From: Gammaproteobacteria bacterium
Lineage (GTDB): Bacteria; Pseudomonadota; Gammaproteobacteria; GRL18
Direction: 5' to 3'
NCBI GenBank assembly: GCA_030632625.1
Contig: DAOVUK010000018.1
Span: 1-15,198, forward strand
Length of the DNA: 15,198 nucleotides
In this document: one piece after another, positions 6,678-15,074 of the stretch
Numbering within the stretch: position 1 is the stretch's first letter
Layout of the letters: each line of letters begins with the position of its first letter
The notes under the pieces: model-generated
Told to the model about the DNA's origin: nothing
Seen by the model: only the letters and a program-made list of their open reading frames with translations
Database searches by the model: none
Position numbers and translations under genes: made by a program

Positions 6678-9600
6678 ATGAAGAAACTAATCAATTTTTT
6701 TAAGCAGCGCTGGCTTATCTCACTGCTCGGGATACTGGCATTAAGTCTGTTTATCTGGTTTCTGGGACCATTTTTTGCATTTGCTGATTATCAGCCTTTA
6801 GCCCCGGAAAGCAGCCGTTTTATTCTGATCGGTCTGATTATCATTATCTGGCTGATGATTCAAACCGGGGCTTTTTTCAAAAAAATGCGTCTGAACTCTA
6901 AGGTTCTGGCGGCGATGATGGCCCAGGATGAGCCGCAAACCAGCCCGGTTGAACAGGCATCCCAGGAAGAGCTGCAGTTACTCAAGGGACGTATGCGGGA
7001 TGCTCTGGAAGTATTAAAAAAAACCCGCCTTGGAGGACGCTCAGGCCGGCAATTTCTTTATCAATTACCCTGGTACATCATTATTGGCCCGCCGGGTTCA
7101 GGTAAAACCACGCTGTTAAGAAATTCTAATCTCAAATTCCCGCTTGCTGACAAATACGGTAAAGGTGCCATTCAGGGAGTAAGCGGAACACGCAATTGTG
7201 ACTGGTGGTTTACCGAAGAAGCCGTGCTTCTGGATACTGCAGGTCGTTACACGACTCAGGACAGTGATCAGCAGATTGATCAAAGTGCCTGGCTGGGATT
7301 TCTTGATTTACTTAAAAAGTACCGCCGCAGGCGGCCCATTAATGGTGCTATTATTGCTGTAAGCATTACCGACCTGTTAGAGAAAAACAAAGAACAACAA
7401 CGTGAGTATGCTGATAACATTCGTCATCGCATTCAGGAATTACACCAACGATTCGGCATTCGTTTCCCGGTTTATTTTCTGTTTACCAAATGTGATTTGC
7501 TCGCGGGTTTTATGGAGTATTTTGATGAATTAAATTATGAACTCCGGGATCAGGTCTGGGGGGTAACCTTTCAACTGGCTGAAGATCCTAAACACAACAC
7601 TGTGGATCAATTTGAAACAGAGTTTGCAGCGCTGGAACAGCGACTGCACAATCAGGTCGTTGATAAGCTGGAACGCGAGCGAGGTGGTGACCGACGAAAT
7701 TTAATTTATACCTTTCCACATCAATTCAGCTCATTAAATAATCTGCTGAGATCTTTTTTAGATGATATATTCAGCAGCACTCATTATGATTTAACCGTGA
7801 TGCTGCGCGGCGTCTATTTTACCAGTGCCACCCAGGAAGGTTCTCCCATCGATCGAATTATGGGGTCTCTGGCACAAAACTTCGGCCTGGACAGACAAAG
7901 TATTGCTGCTGCAACGACTCAGGGAAAAAGTTTTTTTATTAACCGTTTACTCAGTGATGTGATCTTTCAGGAATCCGGTCTGGCCGGTACCAATCTGAAA
8001 TTTGAAAACAAGCGTGCCTGGCTGCAGCGTCTTGCCCTGGCGGGAGTATTCGCCATTACCACCTTGATTGCAGTCGTCTGGTTTGGCAGCTATTTTCAAA
8101 ATCAAGCCTATATTGACGATGTTTCTGCTCAGACCAGTGCGTTGAAAACCACCGTTGATGATGAATTTGAACCGACACAGGATAACCCGCTGCTGGTACT
8201 GGAGATGCTGAATAAAGCCCGCAATATACCCGGCGGCTATGCTGACAGGAACAAAGATATTTCCTGGTCACTTAAATTCGGTCTGTATCAGGGTGATAAA
8301 CTGGGTGGCGCTGCGATCAGCCTTTACCAGAAACTACTGAAAAAAGTGTTTTTACCCCGCCTGATGGCACGCCTGGAACAGCAGCTGCAGGAAAATGCCT
8401 ATAATCCGGATTATCTCTATGAAGCGCTTAAAGTCTATCTAATGCTGGCTGATGACGAGCATTATGATCATAATTTCGTGTACAACTGGATCACGCTTGA
8501 CTGGAAGCATAACCTGCCCCAGGATCTCAGTAATGAGCAAAGACAATCACTGACCAATCATCTGAATGCTCTGGATGATTTTCGTCCTATCCATCTGCCT
8601 CGTCCGCTTAATAGTGAATTGATAGCACAAACACGACAGATTCTGGCACAGCAGGTTTTATCTGAAAGAATTTATACCCTGTTAAAACTGGAAATGAGTG
8701 ATTCCTCCGTTGCAGATTTTCGTGTCAGTGATAAAGCCGGGCGTGATGCCTTACTGGTATTGTCCAGCAAAACCGGAAACCTGGCCAATAAAAGTATTCC
8801 CGGGTTATTTACCTGTGAGGGCTATGACAACCTTTTTATTAAAAACAATGCTCGCCTGACAAAACGCTTAATTGGAGAAAACTGGGTGCTGGGTAAAAAA
8901 CAGAACCTGCTGCTTTCCAGTGAGGATTTTCTCAAGTTACGTCAGGAAGTGCTGCAGCTCTATTTAAAAGATTATATCAAACACTGGGATTCATTTTTAA
9001 ATGATTTACGCGTTAAGCCCTTTACCAGCCAGCTGCAGATGGTTGAGGTGCTCAATATTATTTCCAGTAAACACTCTCCTATCCGGCAGCTGCTGGTCAG
9101 CGTCGATAAAGAAACCAGCATGAGCTGCCTGAATAAAACTGATGCTTCATTTTTGGATAAAGCAGGCGCCAGGCTAGGTACCGCCCGTTCAACTCTGGAA
9201 AAAATCATGAGCCGTTCGCCTGATACTAAGGCAATAATCGCTCCTCAGATCACCACTAATATGGTCACTGAACACTTCAAGGAGCTGCATCAGCTGGTAC
9301 AAAGCATCGAAGGTGCCCCCCCTGCTTTAGATCGGCCATTAGCTTTATTAAACGAACTCTATCTTTATCTGAATTCAATAAGCCATGCCAGTGGTGACGA
9401 ATTAATTCTTGAACAACGCAAACAGATCATCCAGATCATTGATAAAGTAAAAGTGGAAGGTAAACGCAATCCCTTTCCACTGAATAAAATTATGAGCAAT
9501 ATTGCTCATGACAGTCATTCACTGGTCAGTGGCGGCGTCAGTAAATATTTAAATAGTATGTGGAAAGCTTCCGTTTTACCTTTCTGTAAGAAAGCAATCC

Positions 9601-10244
9601 AGGGGCTCTACCCAATCAATGCCCACGGAACAAGAGAAATAACCTACGAGGATTTTACCTATTTCTTCGCCCCCGGCGGTCTGATGGATAATTTCTTTAA
9701 TAAATATCTTGCCGCCTCTGTGGATAGAGGAGGACAAAACTGGCGCTGGAACAAGGTCGGTGATGAAAAAGCTGGTATCTCATATGCCGCCTTAAAACAA
9801 TTTCAACGGGCAGACAGAATAAAAAATATTTTCTTCCGCATGGGCAGACAGACACCGCGTGTCAGCTTTAAACTTAAGCCAATGTCCATGAGTCCGGAAA
9901 TTACCAAATTTATGCTGGATGTTGATGGCCAGATTTTAAGCTACTCTCACGGACCGGTTCGTCCGGTGCCCATGACCTGGCCTGGTGCCAACAACTCGGG
10001 TCAGGTGAGACTGCAATTTTTGCCGCCTCAGGGTGGTTTTTCGGGTTTCACTAAAGAAGGTCCATGGGCACTCTTTCAACTGTTTGACCTTGCGGGTATT
10101 ACGCCAACATCCAACCCGACTATTTTTCATATCATTTTTAAGATCCAGGATCGACATGCCGAGTTTGAACTTCAGGCCAGCAGTGCGATTAACCCTTTTC
10201 AACAATCAGACCTAAAGTCATTCAGATGTCCAGAGAACCTTTAA
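6678..10244 (+). CDS. tssM: TssM (IcmF), T6SS inner-membrane complex protein with nucleotide-binding domain
   Basis: The protein has 1188 residues, normal for TssM. Two transmembrane helices (about 13-33 and 48-64) are followed by a cytoplasmic GTPase-like domain with an intact Walker A GPPGSGKT (137-144), DTAGR (186-190) and a TKCD motif (270-273). A third transmembrane helix lies at about 452-472, and the remaining roughly 715 residues are periplasmic (IcmF-related and DUF1215-like regions). The C-terminus is the part that contacts TssJ in known complexes. Family knowledge: TssM spans the inner membrane and periplasm, and in some systems nucleotide binding or hydrolysis powers recruitment of Hcp or conformational change; the intact motifs suggest this is retained. 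The start is supported by AAAGG about 11 bases upstream. The end overlaps tagF by 19 bases. Confidence 0.96.
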   Translation: MKKLINFFKQRWLISLLGILALSLFIWFLGPFFAFADYQPLAPESSRFILIGLIIIIWLMIQTGAFFKKMRLNSKVLAAMMAQDEPQTSPVEQASQEELQLLKGRMRDALEVLKKTRLGGRSGRQFLYQLPWYIIIGPPGSGKTTLLRNSNLKFPLADKYGKGAIQGVSGTRNCDWWFTEEAVLLDTAGRYTTQDSDQQIDQSAWLGFLDLLKKYRRRRPINGAIIAVSITDLLEKNKEQQREYADNIRHRIQELHQRFGIRFPVYFLFTKCDLLAGFMEYFDELNYELRDQVWGVTFQLAEDPKHNTVDQFETEFAALEQRLHNQVVDKLERERGGDRRNLIYTFPHQFSSLNNLLRSFLDDIFSSTHYDLTVMLRGVYFTSATQEGSPIDRIMGSLAQNFGLDRQSIAAATTQGKSFFINRLLSDVIFQESGLAGTNLKFENKRAWLQRLALAGVFAITTLIAVVWFGSYFQNQAYIDDVSAQTSALKTTVDDEFEPTQDNPLLVLEMLNKARNIPGGYADRNKDISWSLKFGLYQGDKLGGAAISLYQKLLKKVFLPRLMARLEQQLQENAYNPDYLYEALKVYLMLADDEHYDHNFVYNWITLDWKHNLPQDLSNEQRQSLTNHLNALDDFRPIHLPRPLNSELIAQTRQILAQQVLSERIYTLLKLEMSDSSVADFRVSDKAGRDALLVLSSKTGNLANKSIPGLFTCEGYDNLFIKNNARLTKRLIGENWVLGKKQNLLLSSEDFLKLRQEVLQLYLKDYIKHWDSFLNDLRVKPFTSQLQMVEVLNIISSKHSPIRQLLVSVDKETSMSCLNKTDASFLDKAGARLGTARSTLEKIMSRSPDTKAIIAPQITTNMVTEHFKELHQLVQSIEGAPPALDRPLALLNELYLYLNSISHASGDELILEQRKQIIQIIDKVKVEGKRNPFPLNKIMSNIAHDSHSLVSGGVSKYLNSMWKASVLPFCKKAIQGLYPINAHGTREITYEDFTYFFAPGGLMDNFFNKYLAASVDRGGQNWRWNKVGDEKAGISYAALKQFQRADRIKNIFFRMGRQTPRVSFKLKPMSMSPEITKFMLDVDGQILSYSHGPVRPVPMTWPGANNSGQVRLQFLPPQGGFSGFTKEGPWALFQLFDLAGITPTSNPTIFHIIFKIQDRHAEFELQASSAINPFQQSDLKSFRCPENL

Positions 10245-10993
10245 AAATCGGCTATTTTGGTAAAGTACCTGCACACGGTGACTTTATTAACAAAAGCTTA
10301 CCACAAAGCTTTATCACCCCCTGGGATGCCTGGTTACAGGAAGCGGTGCTCAGCACTCGCCAGCAATTAGGTGATAACTGGCTGAATTATTATCTGACCA
10401 GCCCGATATACCGCTTTGCCTTATCACCAGGCATATGCGGTAGAACAGGCTGGTCCGGGCTGGTCATGCCCAGTGTCGATAAAGTCGGACGATACTATCC
10501 CATGACCCTGAGTGTGGCAGGCGATCAAAACAGCAATCCATTTATCACCCTGGAACAAAACAAAACCTGTTTTGATAACCTGGAAACTCTGCTGTTATCC
10601 TGTCTGGAGGATAATTTTGTGCTGGATCATTTTCAACAGTCATTAAGCCAGATACAACCTGTCGTAGACCAGCAGGCCACTGACATGGAGCCGCCTGCAA
10701 TACCCAAAGAAGAAGAAAAAATCTTCCATGCTTATCATCTGAACATTGATTCATCTGAGTCGATAGTTAAATTCATGCCCGGTTTTCTTGATCAGGTTCT
10801 CAAAGAATGCTGTTTTGCCTATAGCGTCTGGTGGACTATGGGATCGGAGCATGTCGCACCTTCCTTATTAGTCTGCGAAGGTCTGCCGCCATTCGACGGC
10901 ATTGCCGCCATGTTTGACGGCAACTGGCAAAAATGGGGCTGGAAAGGCAAACAGGTGCCTCCTAATTCTCACAGACAATATGATATCAAATGA
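10226..10993 (+). CDS. tagF: TagF (ImpM-family) post-translational repressor of T6SS
   Basis: The protein has 255 residues of the ImpM/TagF family. The N-terminus carries the diagnostic KIGYFGKVPAHGDFINKSLP, followed by WDAWLQEAV and a GRTGWSGLVMPSVDKVGRYYP stretch that is typical of the family. Family knowledge: TagF holds the T6SS inactive after translation. In P. aeruginosa it acts independently of the threonine-phosphorylation pathway, and in Agrobacterium a TagF-PppA fusion titrates Fha. Here TagF and PppA are separate proteins, but their genes share an ATGA stop/start overlap, which keeps their synthesis coupled. Its own start lies 19 bases inside the end of tssM with little Shine-Dalgarno sequence, so translation probably depends on ribosomes leaving tssM. 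Confidence 0.92.
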   Translation: MSREPLKIGYFGKVPAHGDFINKSLPQSFITPWDAWLQEAVLSTRQQLGDNWLNYYLTSPIYRFALSPGICGRTGWSGLVMPSVDKVGRYYPMTLSVAGDQNSNPFITLEQNKTCFDNLETLLLSCLEDNFVLDHFQQSLSQIQPVVDQQATDMEPPAIPKEEEKIFHAYHLNIDSSESIVKFMPGFLDQVLKECCFAYSVWWTMGSEHVAPSLLVCEGLPPFDGIAAMFDGNWQKWGWKGKQVPPNSHRQYDIK

Positions 10994-11727
10994 ATAATCC
11001 GATCCAGTGGCTGTCATACGGTGAAACCAATACCGGACAAGTACGCAGCATCAATCAGGATGCTTATACTAATATTCCTGATAAACAATTATGGGCTGTA
11101 GCGGATGGTATGGGCGGCCATAAATCAGGTGAAATCGCCAGCCAGGCGATTATTAGTGCCTTAAAGCAGTTAACAGCGGCTAAGAATATTGGTATGACTG
11201 TTAAACGAATTTATCTCGAACTGGAAAAGGTCAATCAATCACTTATCGACATGGCAGTTGACAGCAGTGAAGATGAAATCATCGGCAGCACGGCGGTGAT
11301 TTTAATTGCCAGAAACAGGCATTGTGTTTATTTATGGTCCGGAGACAGCCGGGTTTATTTATTTCGTAACGGCCATCTTGAGCAGATATCTCATGACCAT
11401 AGTAATATTAATATGCTTCTGGAACGGGGAGTCAGCCTTGAAGAAGCCGAGACTTATCCTTATGCACAATCACTCACTCATGCCATTGGTGCAGAAACAT
11501 CATTATACCTCGATGCGCAAATGCAGGAAGTTAAAGATAATGATATATTCCTATTATGCAGTGATGGTCTGAACAAGGAAATCACTGATATTGAAATAGA
11601 AAACATGTTAAAAACGGTCTCGATTGAACAACTGGTCCCAAAACTCATCGAACTTACCCTGCAGCGCGGTGCACGGGATAATGTTACTATCGTTCTGGCT
11701 AAAGCAACCGGGGTAGAAACTGATTAA
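10990..11727 (+). CDS. pppA: PppA, PP2C-family Ser/Thr protein phosphatase of the T6SS regulatory module
   Basis: The protein has 245 residues and is a single PP2C catalytic domain without membrane segments, so it is cytoplasmic. The motifs are complete: VRSINQD (18-24) with the phosphate-binding Arg19 and a metal-binding Asp24, VADGMGGH (37-44), IGSTAV (98-103), SGDSRVY (117-123), CSDGL (190-194) and ARDNVT (228-233). The metal-ligand aspartates are all present, so the enzyme should be active with Mn2+ or Mg2+. Family knowledge: PppA removes the phosphate from Fha or TssL that PpkA adds and so switches secretion off. The ATG overlaps the tagF stop (ATGA). The gene ppkA follows after 23 bases. 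Confidence 0.95.
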   Translation: MNNPIQWLSYGETNTGQVRSINQDAYTNIPDKQLWAVADGMGGHKSGEIASQAIISALKQLTAAKNIGMTVKRIYLELEKVNQSLIDMAVDSSEDEIIGSTAVILIARNRHCVYLWSGDSRVYLFRNGHLEQISHDHSNINMLLERGVSLEEAETYPYAQSLTHAIGAETSLYLDAQMQEVKDNDIFLLCSDGLNKEITDIEIENMLKTVSIEQLVPKLIELTLQRGARDNVTIVLAKATGVETD

Positions 11728-11750
11728 ATGGAACAAATACTCAGATAATT

Positions 11751-14700
11751 ATGAAAAAAACGTTCAGCAAGGATGATTATTCCCAGGCATTACAAACCTT
11801 CCGACAAGGTGAATATGATGCCGACATGCTTATCCACAAGTTTGATGAGTTACGCTCGTCTATGGCTGATATATCCGAGCAGTCCCTGGCAGAAATTCAA
11901 GATTTAATGAGTGAAGCCGAATTGCCTGACGGACTTGCAGAACAATTATCCGGCATCATATCTGATCCCAAAACAAGGATCTTTATTCCCCCTGTAGAAA
12001 CAGAATCTGCTGCCGCAGAAGAACCAGAAGAGCATACTGATTCCCACTCGTCCTCATTGCTCAATGAACTATTAAAGTGGGACAAGGGCGATGAAAACAA
12101 GGCAATACAGGCAGAGCAAACTATCAGAGGCACTTATCGACTGGTTTCCAGTATTGGTAAAGGCGGGATGGGCGAAGTCTGGAAAGCCATTGACCTCATC
12201 CAGGATGCCGGAGATTCAAGGGACAAATATGTTGCGATCAAGTTTATCAATCATGAAATCAGAAGCCACCCTTATGCTCTGAAAGCTCTGGTTCGGGAAT
12301 TTGCCCGCTACAAACAGCTCATTCACCCCAATATCATCAAGGCCTATGAACTCAATCGTGATGAGAGTGAAGTTTTTATCGTCATGGAATTTCTTGAAGG
12401 CATACCTTTAAAGGAATTTATCCGGCAGCACCCGAATGGAATTCCCCTCCAGGAGGCGAAGACGATTATCGGCGGTATCTGTAAAGCACTGAACTATGCA
12501 CACCATGAAGGCATTATCCATCTGGATCTTAAACCCGGTAATGTTTTTTACGATCCGCAGACTAAAAAAGCCAAAGTGATTGATTTTGGCATTGCCCGGC
12601 TATCCAAGCAAAGTGACCGGGATAAAACCCGCTTTGATCCGGGCAGTCTGGGGGCTATCTCAACGGCTTATGCCAGTGTAGAAATGCTGCTGGAGGAGTC
12701 CCCTGACCCACGGGATGATATATACAGTCTTGCCTGTATCGCTTATGAATTAGTTTCCGGCAAGCATGTCTTTAATGGTGTCATGGCGACTAAAGCAGAG
12801 CGGGACAAAATGCGTCCCAGGCCAGTTAAAGGACTCAAACAAGCTGAATTTCAGGCAATATTGAAAGGTCTGACTTTTAACCGGAAGGATCGAACCTCCA
12901 GCGCCGAGAAATTTTTTGAGGAACTTTATCTGCCGCAATTATCCGCTAAACGAAAACGCTCTCGCTGGCTGATCATTGCCCCAATCCTGCTGCTGGCCAT
13001 AATCCTGACGCCTATACTCATCAATAAAGGCTATGACAGCTGGAAAAAAAATCAAATCATTGAAGCAATTTCACATAACCAGCAGTCGGGTATAGAAAAG
13101 TTTCAGGCCATGCCGGTGAAAAAGCAATTAGACTTTCTTGTTAATGAAGAGACACTATTATCACTGGCTCAATTTTCCATCGCCCAGGCCACCACAGAAA
13201 TGGATCCCATCAAGTTTTTACATGGCTTCCAGGCTGAGGTTCAAACTCTGATATTTAAAAACCATGATGTCAGGGAAATGTTAATCAATTATTATATGGA
13301 CAACATTAACAAAGCCCTGTCAGCCGATAATTTTGACCAGGCAATAGCCTATTCCATCAATATTATTGAAAAATATCCTGATTCTAAAAATCTTGCCGAT
13401 CAGATGGAACAGGTTCTTTCCTGGAAAATTGAGCACCTGAGTCAACTGGAAAATAATTATCATCAGTGCATGTCAGATGACAGCAAGTCGTTGATCGAGC
13501 TGCAGCCCTGTCTGCAGGCCACTCATAAATTTATTAGCAGGCTCGCGCCACAGCATGAAATACTGGTCGATCCAAAACTCTCTGAACGCTATCAGCAGGA
13601 AATTTCAAACGCTCTGCAAAGCGGCAGTCTCACGCAGGCTGAAGAGCTGCTGAGCCACTGGCGTCACCTGATCACTACGGCTGCACCTCAGCAGGAAGAA
13701 CTGGCGCATGAACTTAACTATCAGCAACAGCTCCTGCATCTCTCTGAACGGATAACAGCCAGCAGTGACGAGCAGATGCAGGCAGTGATTAATGAGCTGT
13801 TAGAACTGGATAGCCGCACAAAAATTGACATACTGAATCAGCCGGCAGTCAGACAAAAATTAATGGCTTATTTTAATCAAAACGTATCTGCTGATATCGA
13901 GACACAAAACTACACTGCTGCGTTTAAACAGGTTGAAACGGCATTTACTCTGTTTGCAGAGATAGAAAATCAGCAGCAAACACTGCAGCAGCTCAACAAT
14001 AAAATTCTTCAATACAAAAATCGCTATGTGGAAGATTTAGCGCAGAGTTATCAAGCAATCCTCAGCAGTGATGTGCTTGATGTCAAGGCACTACAAGACC
14101 TGCAGCAGCAGATTGTCAGTATAGAACCCGATAATCCGCTAGTTAAATATCCCGGTGTTTCTGAAGTTTTTGCTGGACAAGTTGAACAGGCAATAAACAA
14201 TGAACAGTTTGATTTGGCATTTGAGTATCTGCAAAGTTGGAAAACAGTCATACCTTCTGACGCTCAAAGTGAAGAACTGCTTAACTTAGACAAAAAATAT
14301 CAGCAGCAGTTAAGCAGCTACGAAAAAATAACTGACATCGAAAAGCAACTTCAGGAAGCGCTGCAAAGTGATCAGCCAGCCGCTGTTAATACGCTTATTA
14401 AAGATCTGCAGAGCAATTTTTCTGAGCCGCAAAAACAGCGTGTGATTAAAACGCTGCAAACACAGCTCATTGCTTTTTATCAACAACAGATACAAACAGC
14501 AATCGCTCAGGACACATTCAATCTTGCCCATGATATTGCTGATGAAGCGCTGAATTTACTACCTGAAGAAAAGTCTCTGATGCTCATTAAAAATCAAATC
14601 GAGCAGGCAAAAACGGAGCGTATTAATACTCTGCTCAGTGACTATCAGCTGGCATTACATGCAGAAACAGCCAATGGTGAGCAGATTTTTTCTTATCTGA

Positions 14701-15074
14701 GCGCATTAGAATCCATAGATAGTCACTATCTTGAAAAAAATCCCCAGTTATATCAGGCACTCAAAACACAGCTGAAGAATTTAGCCAAAGATGAAAATGC
14801 GCTGGCTGCACTGCAGGATATTACCAGCCACTGGAATAATTTCTTTAATGGCAGGGAGAATTCCAGCAAAGCAAAGGCAGTTTTTCATGAAACAAGAAAT
14901 TATATCGCTTTGCGCTGTTTATATACCGGACGACAGCTCAAGCGACAGGAAAAACAGCAATCAGCCAACGAGTTTCTGCTGTTCGGCCTGTCACTGGATC
15001 CCATTATCTCGGTGCAGAGAGCATTGAAAAAAGAACTGGAAAAAACAGAGATTCCTGCTGTTGATGTGCAATAA
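11751..15074 (+). CDS. ppkA: PpkA, transmembrane Ser/Thr protein kinase of T6SS with a helical-repeat periplasmic region
   Basis: The protein has 1107 residues. Residues 1-125 are a cytoplasmic N-terminal region with an acidic linker and a DPKTRIFIPP motif (72-81). The kinase domain spans about 129-395: glycine loop GKGGMGEV (136-143), VAIK with Lys164, Glu183 in helix C, catalytic loop HLDLKPGN (257-264), DFG (278-280), ASVEM (308-312) in place of APE, DD at 322-323 and Arg381. The Arg before the catalytic Asp259 is Leu, so it is a non-RD kinase; all catalytic residues are present. A basic KRKR (400-403 region) precedes one transmembrane helix (about 405-424). The remaining roughly 680 residues should lie in the periplasm. 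They look entirely helical, are rich in Gln and Leu, and show repeats of about 97 residues, without a recognisable von Willebrand A domain. Family knowledge: PpkA phosphorylates Fha or TssL to activate secretion. The kinase call is firm; the periplasmic function is unknown. Confidence 0.93.
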   Translation: MKKTFSKDDYSQALQTFRQGEYDADMLIHKFDELRSSMADISEQSLAEIQDLMSEAELPDGLAEQLSGIISDPKTRIFIPPVETESAAAEEPEEHTDSHSSSLLNELLKWDKGDENKAIQAEQTIRGTYRLVSSIGKGGMGEVWKAIDLIQDAGDSRDKYVAIKFINHEIRSHPYALKALVREFARYKQLIHPNIIKAYELNRDESEVFIVMEFLEGIPLKEFIRQHPNGIPLQEAKTIIGGICKALNYAHHEGIIHLDLKPGNVFYDPQTKKAKVIDFGIARLSKQSDRDKTRFDPGSLGAISTAYASVEMLLEESPDPRDDIYSLACIAYELVSGKHVFNGVMATKAERDKMRPRPVKGLKQAEFQAILKGLTFNRKDRTSSAEKFFEELYLPQLSAKRKRSRWLIIAPILLLAIILTPILINKGYDSWKKNQIIEAISHNQQSGIEKFQAMPVKKQLDFLVNEETLLSLAQFSIAQATTEMDPIKFLHGFQAEVQTLIFKNHDVREMLINYYMDNINKALSADNFDQAIAYSINIIEKYPDSKNLADQMEQVLSWKIEHLSQLENNYHQCMSDDSKSLIELQPCLQATHKFISRLAPQHEILVDPKLSERYQQEISNALQSGSLTQAEELLSHWRHLITTAAPQQEELAHELNYQQQLLHLSERITASSDEQMQAVINELLELDSRTKIDILNQPAVRQKLMAYFNQNVSADIETQNYTAAFKQVETAFTLFAEIENQQQTLQQLNNKILQYKNRYVEDLAQSYQAILSSDVLDVKALQDLQQQIVSIEPDNPLVKYPGVSEVFAGQVEQAINNEQFDLAFEYLQSWKTVIPSDAQSEELLNLDKKYQQQLSSYEKITDIEKQLQEALQSDQPAAVNTLIKDLQSNFSEPQKQRVIKTLQTQLIAFYQQQIQTAIAQDTFNLAHDIADEALNLLPEEKSLMLIKNQIEQAKTERINTLLSDYQLALHAETANGEQIFSYLSALESIDSHYLEKNPQLYQALKTQLKNLAKDENALAALQDITSHWNNFFNGRENSSKAKAVFHETRNYIALRCLYTGRQLKRQEKQQSANEFLLFGLSLDPIISVQRALKKELEKTEIPAVDVQ
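13272..14765 (+). repeat. Five degenerate repeats of about 97 codons within ppkA
   Basis: In the periplasmic part of PpkA a pattern recurs: a helix ending in xxAL or xxAI, a short turn, F or Y or L with Ala three residues later, then a helix, often a Pro and a Leu-rich helix. The anchoring Ala falls at residues 531 (NFDQA), 630 (SLTQA), 724 (NYTAA), 823 (QFDLA) and 926 (TFNLA), giving steps of 99, 94, 99 and 103 residues. Identity between units is low, so this is a protein-level repeat resembling TPR-type helical arrays and not a DNA tandem repeat. Confidence 0.6.
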
